Source: Neostapfia colusana
Lineage: Eukaryota > Streptophyta > Magnoliopsida > Poales > Poaceae
Direction: 5' to 3'
NCBI GenBank assembly: GCA_030760725.1
Contig: JASWHV010000007.1
Location: forward strand, 27,915,324-27,979,323
Length of the DNA stretch: 64,000 nucleotides
Below, piece after piece: positions 13,701-25,980 of this stretch. The notes beneath the pieces were generated by a model. That model made no database searches, was not told the DNA's origin, and worked only from the letters and a program-made list of their open reading frames with translations. The number at the start of each line of letters is the position of its first letter. The first letter of the stretch is position 1. Made by a program: the position numbers and the translations under genes.

Positions 13701-14240
13701 CATGTGTGCCACCAAATATCGCTTACTAAATTTCAGATTCATGAACTGTTAACTTATGGCTAAAAGATGAACTAAGGATGAACTTGTAGGCGTGTCCGTT
13801 TGCTGCAATTTACCATCCCATGTTCGTCGTGAACTGCATGTAGAGTTTCATGCATAGGGAGTCGGTTAAGTCTTGTTGAGCCATCGTGCTCACGGTTGCT
13901 GCTATAAGTGTTTTTCAGGTGATGATTACTCCATGCATTTGGGGTACGAGTCCACCGGCGAGGGATACCCTCCCTCGGGGACCACGGTTGAGTGGGAGCC
14001 GTACACGCCGCGCTGAGCGGAGGAGTGCAGCTAGTGTGGGTTGTCCATAAGGCTGGGCAACCGACTTTTGCTAGATAGATGGGCGTGAGTTGTATAAACT
14101 TAGCTTTCGCTATTGTAATCTCATTACTTAGTTGGTTTTCTATGTAAGACAATGTTTTCCTTATGATGTGTGCTGTCGGATGTCGCATCGTGCGACACCA
14201 TCCTCTGAGATCCTGGACGAGCGGATTCCGGTCCGCCACA
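10766..14240 (+). repeat. 3' LTR of element A, about 3.5 kb
   Basis: It starts TGTGAAATCC right after the PPT and ends GGTCCGCCACA at 14240. The ending is shared with LTRs C (15044, reverse complement) and G (51062), so these form one LTR type here. A conserved hairpin lies at 14178-14203, near the 3' end. The middle (about 11200-12100) is GC-richer and holds short unconserved open frames that I do not call as genes. Confidence 0.85.
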
Positions 14241-14695
14241 ATTATGCATTATGCCATACTACATTATGTTATCCCCTCATGTAGAGTTTCATGTCTCGGT
14301 TGACGGTTAAGTCTTGCTGAGCGTTATGCTCATGGATGCTATCCGAGTTGTTTTGCAGGTATTGACTTCATGCTTATGAAAAGGGATGCCGATGAGACTC
14401 GGAAACCTCTGAATGGTTCCTCAAGAGCATCCTCGCCACTGCGGTTTGTTCTTCGTGTTGCTAGTAAGAAACGTCAGCGGGCTGGACCGTTTCTTTGTTG
14501 CTAAGCTAGAAAGGAGTCGTGGGAGTTGTAGTCTTCCGCTGTAGCTTATTTTGATATAGTATTTGTAAAATACTCTTGTACGCTTCCGCAAACAGATTTA
14601 TGTAATATGATGTGTTTCCTCGAACCGTGCGCTGTTGGGTGCCGCATATCACGGCACCACCCGACGAGGTCCTGCTGGGGCCGCGTCCCCCCACA
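14241..14695 (+). repeat. 3' tail fragment of another plus-strand LTR
   Basis: About 455 bases resemble the last part of the LTR family: the block near 14278-14320 matches the one at 13845-13900, there is a hairpin near 14631-14660, and the fragment ends CCCCCCACA. It directly follows LTR A and is followed by element C's leader in the opposite direction. Nothing else is seen in it. Confidence 0.65.
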
Positions 14696-15028
14696 CCAGC
14701 GTTTCATATGAACTCAGGAACATGAAGAGTTCAAGAGTTTCATATTGACGTCTCACACCAAGCTGTGAGACCTACACCCTGAACCACTTTCCTCCTCAGG
14801 GGAGCTAACCAAAATTCAACCGCTTTCGGTGGCGTTCCTTACCATTCTTAACTGAGCTTAGGTGCATCGTTACATAATCAAAATTCAGAATTATAACAAG
14901 TAGGTTAGTCCTGCCACTTTGAATAACTACACTAATATAGTCCTTATTTGGGCATACTAGCGATTCCTCACCGTAATCCTAAGTTTTCCCGTAATACTGT
15001 CCATATTTAGTGTGCTATCCCCTAAGCA
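14696..15028 (-). other. 5' leader fragment of minus-strand element C
   Basis: Read on the minus strand, this continues from the PBS at 15029-15040 and matches element A's leader from about 4278 to 4550. The rest of the internal region is missing on the left, where it meets an LTR tail. There is no coding content. Confidence 0.75.
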
Positions 15029-15040
15029 GCTCTGATGCCA
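15029..15040 (-). other. Primer binding site of element C
   Basis: The minus strand reads TGGCATCAGAGC, one base different from the usual TGGTATCAGAGC. It lies three bases beyond the LTR end at 15044. Confidence 0.85.
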
Positions 15041-15043
15041 GCC

Positions 15044-18000
15044 TGCGATGGACCGAAATCCGTATATTCCAGGATCACAGAGGGTGGTGTCGCGCAATGC
15101 GACACACGATAAGGAAACATAGTATTACATTGAAACATACTGAATTTGTACAAAAGTAGTATAAACCTTTAGTTTACATCTAATTACAGAGTCTACTGCA
15201 GCGGAAAGTATTTATACAACTCACGCCAACACCTAACTAGCAAAAGTTGGTTGTCCGGCCCTACAGACAACCCCCACTAGCTCCACTCCGTCTCAGCGCG
15301 GCGTGTACGGCTCCCACACACCCGTAGTCCCCGACGGAGGGTAGCCCTCGCCGGTGGACTCGTACTCTGAGTCCATGGGGTACTCCTCACCTGCAAACAC
15401 TCATAGCAGCAACCGTGAGCACAATGGCTCAGCATGTCTTAACCGACTCTCCTACACATGAAACACTACATGCAAGTCATACTCGAAAATAGGATGAAAG
15501 TTTGCAGCAAACGGACACGCCTACAAGTTCATCCTTAGTTCATCTTTTAGCCACAAGTTAAGAATTCATGAATCTGAAATTCATTGAGCAATATTTGGTG
15601 GCACACATGTAGCAATACAAGTTATTCATATCAGCAGTATTGAGTCACAGCATTCCATATTTTAACCTACGTCACGACTCAAAGAACAAGCGGTACTCAT
15701 AACCGCGAGGGACGGTGAATCTACTCGATATGCACCAGAAGGGATACACGAACAGCACGTCATGTACGCCCATCCTTGGAGCTGCACAGCACGCTCACTC
15801 GAAGTCGTAAGGAACAACCTTTCACCAAACAGTCCAAACGTCGAACCGGTCACACCCAAACGGGCAGGAGGTTCCCTACACGGAGCATGCCCCTATGCCC
15901 GTTAGCGGATTTCCACCTTGCCGCCCTCAATCTACACCTATAAATCGGTGCGTTATGCCTCGACGCCCGGAGATATAGGTTACATCAGTTTATCGGACCC
16001 CATATATCCGATATGCCTTCGGTACATTCAAACTTGTTCAGCGGGGCCGCACAGGGATCTGTCCTCAGTCGATACGGACAGGGCTACGCACACAAGACTT
16101 TCTCTTGCTGCGTCCTAGCCCCTGCCTAGTCTAATTTTCTTACTAAGTGATCTCACATCTCGAACCAATCCCGTATGTGGCGAACCCTATACTCGCGAGT
16201 AGATTTCAACTAATCGACTTGTACCAAAGCCTATTAACATTACGCAAGGCATGACCTACTCGAGGACTTAGACACTACACTCAATCCCTTTGGAATAATC
16301 TGGTTATGCATGTGGAGTGTCAACCATCCTACACCTAATGCACATACATACTCCTAACTAAGTCAATATAAATAAAAACTTGATAAACTTTGCTAAATGC
16401 AAACCGGGGCTTGCCTTGTTGCTGCTGGTCTGGGATTAGTGTTTCCTCCAGAGGTATGATGTCCTGTATCTCCGGGGTCTCCTCGCGTTCAGGAACCATA
16501 CGTAATCAATAACTCTAGATAGACATCTCATTTGGCTCTGAAATTTAAATGCAAATGTGTTAAATTTAGCATATAAAGACTATAACTCTAGATAGACATC
16601 TCATTTGGCTCTGAAATTTTTACAGTGGCTTGGTAATAACCTAAACAGAGACTCGATAAAGTTTCATCTGAAACAAAGCCCATTTGAGCTCTGCACAAAT
16701 TAAAGTCTAAATGGTCATTACTAGAGCTTCTTAGGATTTCTAGGGATTTTCATGGATCAAACCATTACTTTCTGGGAACTAGAGTTTGAGATGGTTCTAA
16801 TGGAGTTGGTTTCATGTAATTTGAAGAATCCTAGAGAATGTTATGCCCAAATCAAGATTTGAGAAAACTCTGAAAAATGTTTCTGTACATTTTTCTATTT
16901 TCTCAGGGCAGTTCACTTGATCAAACTATTAGGGGGACTAAATGAACTTGGATGGATCCGAAAATTTTTCTGTGACTCAAGGATCTTCAAATGAACATCC
17001 TTGCCAAATTTCAGAATTTTTCATAAAGGAATTATCCAGATAAAATTCCCAACAGTTTAAACTTTAGGGAATTAATTCTGGAAAAATAATAAGTTTCATA
17101 AACTGAAACTTGGTAGTACTCGGAGAGATTAATCCAAAAAAATTTGGTTCACCAAATTTTGACCATCCTAGAAAAAGTTATGGGTATTTGAAGTTTGAAC
17201 TAAATTCTGAAATTGTTGGAAATGTTTAAAACTCTGACCGCAGGCCCCACCACGCGGCTGCTTCTTCTTCCTCGCGCCAGAGAGTTCGGCAGCAGCGCAC
17301 TCCGGCGAGAATCACCGGAAGTGACTTCCTGGCCGCCCCCAGGACTGAAAATGGCCGCCTAGCCCTAACTCGTGACGTTAAACTCGCCTCGGGGGTCGGA
17401 GCTTGCCGGCGGTGACCGGAAACGTCCGTGCGACGGCAACCGAGGCGGCTAGGGTTCCGGCGATGCGGTTCTCACGCTATGAGGCGCAGCAAGGGTCACG
17501 ATTTGCTCGTGGAGCACCAGTGGATCACAAGGAACACGAAATGAGCAGCCTCAGAAAGCTAAAAACGCTTGCAAATCCACTCTCGACGGTGACCCGAGAC
17601 GTTTTGGCACCGGCGGCTATGAAAATAGCTAGAACTCAGTCATTTCTTGATGGTTATACTCGATTCTTCCTCGAGGAAGGACGCTAGGTGGTGTAGAAGC
17701 TACTTTCAAGCTAGATTGATCATTGGTTCAACGTGTAAATTGAATTTTTGGTTTTTGCCGAGCTCGGTACATTGCACTAGGGTTTGAAAGTTTCTAAAAT
17801 TCCTGCTACATGGTGGAGCGTTTGCCGAACGGTTTGCAGCTACACCATATAAGGCTCCCCACGCACCTTTCTTGTGTAGTAATTTGAAGGATAGGGCAGC
17901 CGTAGGGGGCTGTCGACGGTGAGCCGAAGCAAGGTTCTGCCGGTTTCTTCCCGGTCCTTGGCGGCGACGGTCGAATTGCAAGCAACAGAGCGCAAAAGCT

Positions 18001-18949
18001 TCGGTGTAGCACGGGGAGCAGCTAGAGCACGTCTTGACGCTCCCTTTTTCTGTATAGCACTCGAGCAACCGGTGATCGGGCACCGGTGCATGAGGGGAAA
18101 TCAGAGGCGCGGCCGTCAGTCGGTTCTTCGCGCGTGGGAGCGAAACAGAGGCGGCACAAGCTGGGAGAGAAGGAATCTTCGACTGTGCAGCGTACGTGGG
18201 CGACAGGAGAGAGCGCGACTTGATCGGGAGAAAGAGCTGGCGCACACGTGGGTTCAGCGGGGTGAGGTTGCACATGCGCTGGCATGCTCTCGGCAACAGC
18301 CCGAAGAACAGAGGTGGTTCCCTCAGCTTTTGGGACTGACATGTGGGCCCTCTCTCCCCCTTCTCTCTTTTCTTTTGTTTTCACTGCAAAGATCTCAGCT
18401 ACTCACTATTGAAGTGTAGACTTCACTCACAAGTCATGAGTTGAATTGGATTTCCTCAAATTGAGGTTGTTTTAGCTAAATTTGATTCACAACTGAATTT
18501 GAATTTCAAATTTAGTTTTGAATTAATCCAAAAATAGCTCCCGACAAGATGAACTCCAATGAGGATGAAATTGGGGGCTAACTCAGAAAAAAATGTTCTG
18601 AGTTTGAATATGAAGTCAACTTTTGAATCCAACTGATGAAAGTGGCTGAAGTTTAAATTTGCATTCAAATAGCCCTTTTTGCAATTGTATCCAAAAGTGC
18701 CTCAAAATAATTTAAACTTGCATGAAACTTGGCATGAGCACTCCTAAGAAGGTTTAGGGCCTAACGGTGAGCTCAGCCTCTAATGTTTACATGTGTGAAA
18801 TCCTTTTTTGGATTTGTGAGTTTTTCATATAATTATCCTCTTGATAGTGATTTATTGCTCTTCACATATGTTCATGAGCTATCCACAAAATGAGCTGGTT
18901 TGTGGTGATGTGATGAACACTCTAGCAAGTAAATTCTTGGGCTTTTACA
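15044..18949 (-). repeat. 5' LTR of minus-strand gypsy element C, about 3.9 kb
   Basis: On the minus strand it begins TGTAAAAGCCC at 18949 and ends GGTCCATCGCA at 15044, next to the PBS. Its 3' part is homologous to LTR A, and its start region resembles LTR B's start near 4200-4277. It breaks the 5' LTR of element D, whose sequence resumes at 18950. GC-rich core frames at about 17400-18400 lack recognisable domains and are not called. Confidence 0.8.
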
Positions 18950-21900
18950 CTCGTGGCCGACGCCCTACACCAAAAAGAACCGCCCTCAGGTGCTCAACAC
19001 GCCGGTGCCACCCTCTCCTTCTCTCATGCACGACCGAGGAAGAATTTTGTTATTTATCGCTTCGGCGTCCATAGAACCGAGACATCCGAAAGTCCAAAAT
19101 TCGTAGTGATCAGCCCACCGCAGCGTATGCCGAGCTACACACATGTTCTATACCTCCCCACACTCATATAGGATCAAGAATCATCGAAAACCATCGAGTT
19201 TAGGCTCTGTTCTTCAAAAATTTCGAGCCGCCGTCGGATTTTACCCTAGGTCACCGATGAACTCATACTTGCGGCCCGTTTGGAGCTGATTTGAGCGTAT
19301 GATAATGGTTAGGGTTCCACCACGGTGCTTTAGGAAGAAGAACCAAAGCATTTAAGCCACTCTGGAGGGAGTTCGACGCCGCCGAAGTTGTGCCACCGCC
19401 CGTCGCCAACGGGTTTCCGGTGACCGGTAGCCTCGGCCGACCCTAAAAACGAGTTCCCTGTGGTCCTAAAATGAGAGGCGGCGAGAATTAGCCCTAGGGA
19501 AGGCCGAGAGCCTCATTCCGGCAACCCTCGCCGGGGCACGCCGCCGTGCGCCGCCGCTCGGTCTGCCCGCAAGCGAGGTTGAAGAAAGCCGTGGGCCCCA
19601 CTGTCAGCAATTTAAACTTTTCCAATTTTAGTTCAGTTTTTCATCAAACTTTGCAACCTCATAACTTTCTGTTGGAACCTCTAAAATTGTCAAATAAATT
19701 TCATTGGATTCCACTAAGTGAGTAATATCCAGGGGTGCATTCCAATGTTTATGAAAATCCCTGGATTTGGCTCATTAATTCAATTAAGGAAAATATTATG
19801 GAATTAATTACAGGAGTTATGTTATCTTAAAAATTCCCAAAATTTGGTCAGGACATTCTCCAAAATATACTTGAACTTCAGTAAAAATATCAGAGGCATT
19901 GGATCCAATTTGCTAGGCCAAATGATGATTCAATCTTGTATGTCTCTGAAAAATTATAAAAATAACAGAGACATTTTCCCAGCTTTTAGCCCAATCTTGT
20001 AAATTCCATATGTCTGTGTAGGGAACTCCAAAAATGATGAAACCAAGTCCTATAGACTCATAAGACTCCCAAGTTTCTGAAAAACCAAAATTGGAGCCTG
20101 CCAAGACCTTATAATTTTAATTAGTAAGTTAATGAAGCCAATTAACCTAGAGAATTCTTTAGACCATATTTTCCATCAATTTTGTCTGAAATTTAGCAAG
20201 CCATACCTATGTACGATCTACGGACCTCTGTAAAAATTTCAGAGCAAATTGAAGTCATCTTCCCTAGTTCTCGGTTAGTTCTTTCCAATTCCCTGCTTAT
20301 TTCCATTGTATAGCTTTTGAAACTTTACTCCAACAACATCCACTGCCCACCGAAATATCTCCTCTGGTTTTGTATGTAACAGAGCTCATCACTCACTTCC
20401 GAGTTGGTCTGAACCATTCTTAGGTCAGAAAACCATTTTTTATAATTTTTTTACTTGCATTATAAAATTGTGCATATTCATATCGGTAGGAAACACGACG
20501 AAGGAGTTCGACGATGAACTCGACTCGGAGCAGCAAGTTGAGGCTTTACTCATCACCAAGATACTGACTTTAAAGTAGGATTAAACCTGCAGCAACATAA
20601 GGCAAGCCCCGGTTTGCATTTAACATCTTTTAGTTATATTTTACTTTGTATCACTTTCATTGGTCTAGTATGTATTGTGCATTAAGTCAAGGGTGATTGA
20701 TACTCAAAATGCATGACCAAAAACCCTTGGAGTTAGAGGGTATAACAGGTTACCTTCGCGTAGTCTCTGCTAGGCTTAAGTTGTATAGGAATCGGTACAA
20801 GTCGGGTAGTTGGAAGCTACTTGCGAGGCTAGGAAATTGGTTCAAATGGGTATGCTTCTAGAGAATGAAATTTCTGGAATGGAAAATGAGACCGAGCAGA
20901 GAGTAGAAGCAGCAGGACATTGGGCCTGTGTTGCCATAGCTCTGTTTGTGTTGGTTAAGGACCGATGTGTACGCTGCCCTGTTGAGCAAGTTTAAACAGT
21001 ACCAGATGCATACTGGAATTATGGGGTCCAGGAAACCGATGTAACTCGGGTACTCTCGTGTCGAAACTTATACCGCCGTCCTTTGGGGTTAGTGTCAGAG
21101 GTGTAAACCCACTAGTGGAGCAACTTTGACATGTTCTGGGTAGTGGCCCTTCTGATGGGTCGGTAGAACTGGTTCGACACTGGATCGACGGGTGAAAGGT
21201 TGCTGCATACGACGTAAGAAAGAGCTCTTGTGTGAGTCTTTCGAGGTGGGTGTATGTGTCGTGTGTTCTGGATGTGCCCTGATTCGGATCACCGTCCCTC
21301 GTGGTTATATGAGTACCACTTGTTCACTGAGTTCTGACGTAGTAAGTACTTCCAAATGAATTGAGATGAATCATTGCTGTTGTGAAGTTCAATAAGTTCA
21401 CTGTATTGCAAACCATGTATGCTATAGTTGTAGAGCTCACTAAATTTATATTCCACTTTGGGCAAAGCAACATCGGAAAGAAGCGTTTCGTGTTTTATTG
21501 TGGATTTCCGATGTTGGGAGGCTCAGGGTATATGAAATTGCTGCTGTAAAACTGCTAATAAGGATCTACTTTTAGGCGAGTAGATATGCAATAGCTGCTG
21601 TCCTATTTTATAAATTCCTGCATGTAGAGTTTTTATTTAGGGTAGACGGTTAAGCCTTGCTGAGCTTTCGAGCTCACGGTTGCATTATTAGTGTTTTGCA
21701 GGTTATATAAATATTACTATGAAGATGGTTGTTCGGTGAGACATTGGAGACTCACCGGAAACCTTGCCGCTACATTCACTTTTGTTGAAGCTAGTAAGAA
21801 GTGTCCGCGGGCTGGACGTCTTCTCTTTTGCATAGCTAGGACCGAGAGTACGTGTTTATGTATATTCCGCTGCATGCCTTCGTGGTACATTATGTTGTAA

Positions 21901-22032
21901 AAGACACTATGTTGAGAAATAAAAGACTTTGTATATTTATGGTTTCTTTTCGGGTATGCTGTTGGGTGCCACATCGCACGGCACCACCCAATGTGATTCC
22001 TAGAGTGTGGATCCCGGAAGGGGTTCCCCACA
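18950..22032 (+). repeat. 5' LTR of element D, 5'-truncated
   Basis: This stretch is collinear with the 3' LTR of D from about 41548 to 44429. The match starts at the CTCGTGGCC block, and the first roughly 680 bases are missing where LTR C abuts. An AATAAA polyadenylation-type signal is at 21918-21923, a conserved hairpin follows near 21960-21990, and the LTR end TTCCCCACA is at 22032. No gene is present. Confidence 0.8.
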
Positions 22033-23030
22033 TTGCACTGGGTGGTGCCGGGCGATGCGGCACCAACAGTATGCACGAAAAGATGGTAAAACATAGGAAA
22101 CTATTTATTTTTGAACAGAAGGTCTTTTACAACATAATGTACACATGCAGCGGAAATTAAAACTGGACACGTACTCACTCTCGGCCCTAACTACGCCGAG
22201 GAGAAATCGTTCAGCCCGTGAACGCTTCCTACTAGCTTCACCAAAATAAGGCAGCGGCTAGGTTTCCGGTGACTTATACAAACCGGGAGGTCCGATGTCT
22301 CACCGAACAACCTTCTTCATAGCAGGCATTCTGCTACCTGCAAAACAACTACGAAGCGACAGTGAGCACTAAGGCTCAACAAGTCTTAACCGTCAATCCT
22401 AAACATGTAACTCTACATGCGAGAGTTGTAAGAAGATAGGAATATGAATTTGCAAAATGACGCTTGATGAACCCTTGATCCTTATATTCAGATTCGTATA
22501 GCAGCAAGTTTTAATGACCCTCACGCATCACAACACCGGAAGTCCACAATCAAACAAGAAACGCTTATTCCAATGTTGCTAGCCTAAGGTGGAATAGAAA
22601 TTCAGTTTGCACTATATATACTTCAGTCAAGGTTTCAATACAATGATTAAGCCATGAACACTATCTTAAGAGATTTAGTTCATCTTCTTACTACATCACG
22701 GCGCAGTGGGCAAGTATGCTCAATCCTCATCCACGAGCAATGGTGATTTGAATCAATAACTATCCAGAATACACGACACATACACCCGCCTCGAAAGACT
22801 CACACAAGAGCTTTTTATTACGTTGTATGCAGCAACCTTTCACCTGACACCCCGACATAGAAAAACGCTTCGCGCTGAGCAGGATGGTCCTCTACGCATA
22901 CACGTCGAAGTTTCCTGCTAAAGGATTTACATCTCCTGCCTTCTCAAAGCCATTCCCACACGAAGGAAGAGTTTCTATATCATGGTCCATCAAGTTACAT
23001 CGGTTTCATGGGTCCCATACCCCACTATAT
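22033..23030 (-). repeat. Inverted LTR tail, tail-to-tail with LTR D
   Basis: About 1.0 kb is the reverse complement of an LTR 3' portion related to 21030-22032. By eye the arms differ at roughly one base in seven. It is much closer to 44430-45376 (about 93 percent by eye over the first 300 bases). The inverted copy lacks its own terminal 35-40 bases at the junction. Just beyond it a second copy of the LTR terminus and a PBS occur. Confidence 0.75.
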
Positions 23031-23071
23031 CACAATCCATGGAGTGTGGATCCCAGAAGGTGTTCCCCACA
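23031..23071 (+). repeat. Second copy of the LTR D 3' terminus
   Basis: These 41 bases end GTTCCCCACA, like 21992-22032, and are followed after four bases by the PBS. The 5' LTR of D therefore carries its terminus twice, on either side of the inverted segment. Confidence 0.75.
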
Positions 23072-23075
23072 GGCG

Positions 23076-23087
23076 TGGTATAAGAGC
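23076..23087 (+). other. Primer binding site of element D
   Basis: It reads TGGTATAAGAGC, one change from the canonical tRNA-iMet PBS, and starts five bases after the LTR end at 23071. Confidence 0.85.
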
Positions 23088-24870
23088 TGCATTGGGAACA
23101 GCACGCATGAAAAGAGCATATTTTCAAAAACTTAGAAGTATACGAGTGAGAAAACATATATAATGCCCACATAAGGACTATTAATAGCATAGTTACTTAA
23201 GGTGGCAAGCTGACAGTGTGTTAATATTCAGAATTTCAATTCTGTAACGACTCACCTACGTGGAGGTAAGCATGGTAAGGAACGCCACCTAAATCGGATC
23301 AATTTCGGTTAGCTCCCCCATACGAGGAATGTAGTGTGGGATGGTCCGTTCAGCAATGGACGGGAAGTGAATATGTTTCCTAAGACTCTTCATATCTTAG
23401 AGACATATGAACGATACTAGCCTCTAGTGCGCAAACCTAGGGGCAAGAGGAGGAGACCCCATCATGTGGTTTGTAACACGAAGTATGTCCTCTAGGACTC
23501 TTCATGTTCTATGAGGCATACAAAAGCGCTGTTCCACCGGTGTGCTTAATTGCAAAGGGGTGGAACCCTCCGCCGGGTGGTGAATAACCCAATCATGTAC
23601 CTTGAGACTTGACTTGACTCAAGGATGACCCGTATGGCAATGATACGGGGCGTATGTTTTTCCTATGATATGGACCTGCCTGAAATGACAAACCTTTGTA
23701 TGCTTCACTATTGAGTGGTTTTCTGCAGGTACCTTGACCATGTTAGAACATGTCGTTTAAAAAACATGTGTGAGTGATTGTTTTAGTGCCACCACTTGAG
23801 ACTTATATGCCGGGTTAACGCCGGTTAGGATTTTTGATTTGGTGAGGAAACATTGTACCTTGATATGTTGTCAACTGCATGAAAAAGAAAGTTTTCAAAG
23901 AAAAGAGTAAATTTGAAGTCTAGGATTGCATTAGGGGTTAATGAACTCCTATATTGAATTAATAGTCAATTGGGGGTATAGATTCATTCTAAAAGACATA
24001 GAAACAATCTCCCCTGTTTTCGGCAGAATTTTTGCTGAACTTGAACAGGACATAACTTTTGGATTGGTTGAACCAATGGAGGTGAGGGATACATTTCTGC
24101 AAGGGTTTTGAAGTCTTCTACAACTTTTCTGTAGAACTCCAGAACAAAATATCCCTCCAAATGGGTGAAAATCTTATATGAGTGTTAACTGTCCAAAACA
24201 GGGCAGACCAAAAATGCTCTCTGGAAATTTCTGTATTTCGACCATAACTCTCGGTAGAAAAATTTCTAAGGGTCATGTAAGACACTGTAAGTATGAGATA
24301 TGCTATGACTTTGTAGTTCAAAGTTTCTACAGATTTGTAGTAGAACTTTATGAAATCTTGCGGACAAAACAGCCACTTTCAGAGGAGGTGCTGTCAAAAT
24401 TGTTCCAGATTTCTGTCAACTTTGAAATATCATAACTCCTGATCCAGAATTAATATGAAGGCAAATAAATTCTCGTTGGAAAGATATTGATAACCATAAC
24501 CTTGATATTAAACTTGAGACATGAACTTGCCATTTTCATATTCAAAGTCTGGCATTAAGGCCAAATGGTCATTCTGAACAGAGCATTGCTCATTGCCCAT
24601 GTAACTTGAGACTTGTTGTGGACATGAAGGTTTTTATACTTCTGTAAGTTCCATAACATATTCATTAGTTATCTTTCATCATCCCTTGTTGTTGGTTAAG
24701 TGTTTGACAAACTTGATCAATCATTGGTTGTAATTCAGAATCTTCCTAAACAAAATACTTGTTCCTTCATGTATGCTGCACTGTTGATGTGATGCTTTTG
24801 CGGTTAATAATTTTGAGTTCAAGTTGAGTACAATCTTGGATATTAACTATAAATTGCTCGCTCTTGCAGT
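23088..24870 (+). other. 5' leader of element D
   Basis: This 1.8 kb non-coding leader is homologous to that of A (4278-6199) and to the start of H's leader (54092-54563). The donor-like TTCTGCAG/GTAC at about 23722-23732 and the CTCTTGCAG just before the gag ATG are conserved with element A. No gene is seen. Confidence 0.7.
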
Positions 24871-25980
24871 ATGGATCATACGCATTCCGGGTATGAGGTT
24901 GGTGGTTCCAGTCGTGATGGAAATGTTCGTCGCAGCGACGATCACCGCCATCATCAACCGGACTGGCGGAGGTGTTGGGTAAAATGGCTGAGTCTCTTGA
25001 CATGTTGGTGCAGCAAGGCATCCGACAGGAGACCATACAGCGTAATCCCACACTGAATACTTATCTGGATTTTCTAGCAAGACAACCACCGGTATTTTCG
25101 GAAGCTAAAGAAGCCTTGGAGGCAGATTATTGGCTCCGAGTGATTGAATCTAAATTGGGAATGCTCCAGTGTGATGAATATGAGAAGGCTCTCTTTGCCG
25201 CTCAGCAACTTCATGGATCCGCTGGGGCTTGGTGGTCTGAATATCTTGCTAAAATCGCTGAAGGCCATCGTGTGACGTGGACGGAGTTTCATGATGCTTT
25301 CCGTGCACGTCATATCTGTGTGGGCATCGTTCAAACCAAAGTTGAAGAGTTCTATGAACTCAAGCAAGAAGGGATGAGTGTTATGGAGTACTTTACGGAA
25401 TTTAACCGTTTAGTACAATATGCATCCGCTTATGTAGATAAGGAAACAGTCAAGTGTCATTACTTCTTCCAAGGCCTCAAGGTGGAGCTTTGGGTGAAAG
25501 TGGCATTATTCAATAAAGGGAACTATAGCGAGTTAGTCAATGCCGCTATGATTCAAGAAATAGCTGAACTCCAGTATAAGGAAAGTAAGAGTAAAAGAAT
25601 CTTATCACCGGCAAGTACGGATGATTATCCTCAAGAACAACCGGTGATATATTGCTTTCCGTCCGGGTGGAAATTCAGTCCTTTGACGGACCACCGCAGA
25701 TCCGATTCCATCCATACTCAACAATGGATGTTCAGCCACAGCTGCAGCAGCAACAAATGAGTATTTGTGCACCCCTACCTCAGCAAAGTGCACAAGTATA
25801 TCAACCACTTCCATATTGTGAAGATCTTGAGCTCGCATCGTAAGATACTTATAACGATGTGGGGCATATCACTCGGGAGTGCCATGTGACCAAACAGAGC
25901 AGAAGTAACATGTCATCTCAAGCTGCAAAGAAATTCTATGGTCAGCCAAGGAGGACAGCGATGAAAGTGGGAAACCTAAA
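24871..25980 (+). pseudogene. gag: gag of element D, frameshifted and split by element E
   Basis: The start ATG at 24871 corresponds to element A's gag start. A frame change near 24970 leads into a long frame to 25760 that carries the gag domain (about 25070-25560), with the conserved AWW near 25230. After 25760 the frame breaks again. The zinc knuckle at about 25850-25890 keeps GHITREC but has lost both N-terminal cysteines, so it should not fold as CCHC. The coding sequence stops at 25980, where element E is inserted; gag-pol sequence resumes at 37487. Confidence 0.85.
25976..25980. other. Left candidate target-site duplication of element E
   Basis: CTAAA at 25976-25980 pairs with GTAAA at 37487-37491: four of five bases agree. 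LTR elements normally duplicate five bases, so one base has probably mutated since insertion. Confidence 0.55.

Larger units (their letters stand above)
4278..14240 (+). mobile_element. Ty3/gypsy element A, 5'-truncated, degenerate (Tekay/Del-like chromovirus)
   Basis: The order is leader 4278-6199, gag 6200-7430, pol from 7430 to 10700, PPT 10753-10765 and 3' LTR 10766-14240. The PR-RT-RNase H-IN order marks Ty3/gypsy. A short chromodomain-like tail after IN (about 10540-10680) suggests the Tekay/Del branch of chromoviruses; that branch call is inference. The 5' LTR, PBS and about 60 bases of leader are missing where element B's LTR abuts. Frameshifts and stops in gag and pol make it non-autonomous. 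Confidence 0.85.

Noticed and set aside
10766..14240. LTR A and LTR C as the two LTRs of one element
   Set aside because: They are in opposite orientation and each has its own internal side (PPT for A, PBS for C), so they belong to different elements.
17706..18419. Long frames on both strands (up to 196 codons) in LTR C
   Set aside because: Overlapping frames on both strands in GC-rich LTR sequence with low-complexity composition and no domain are best explained by chance.
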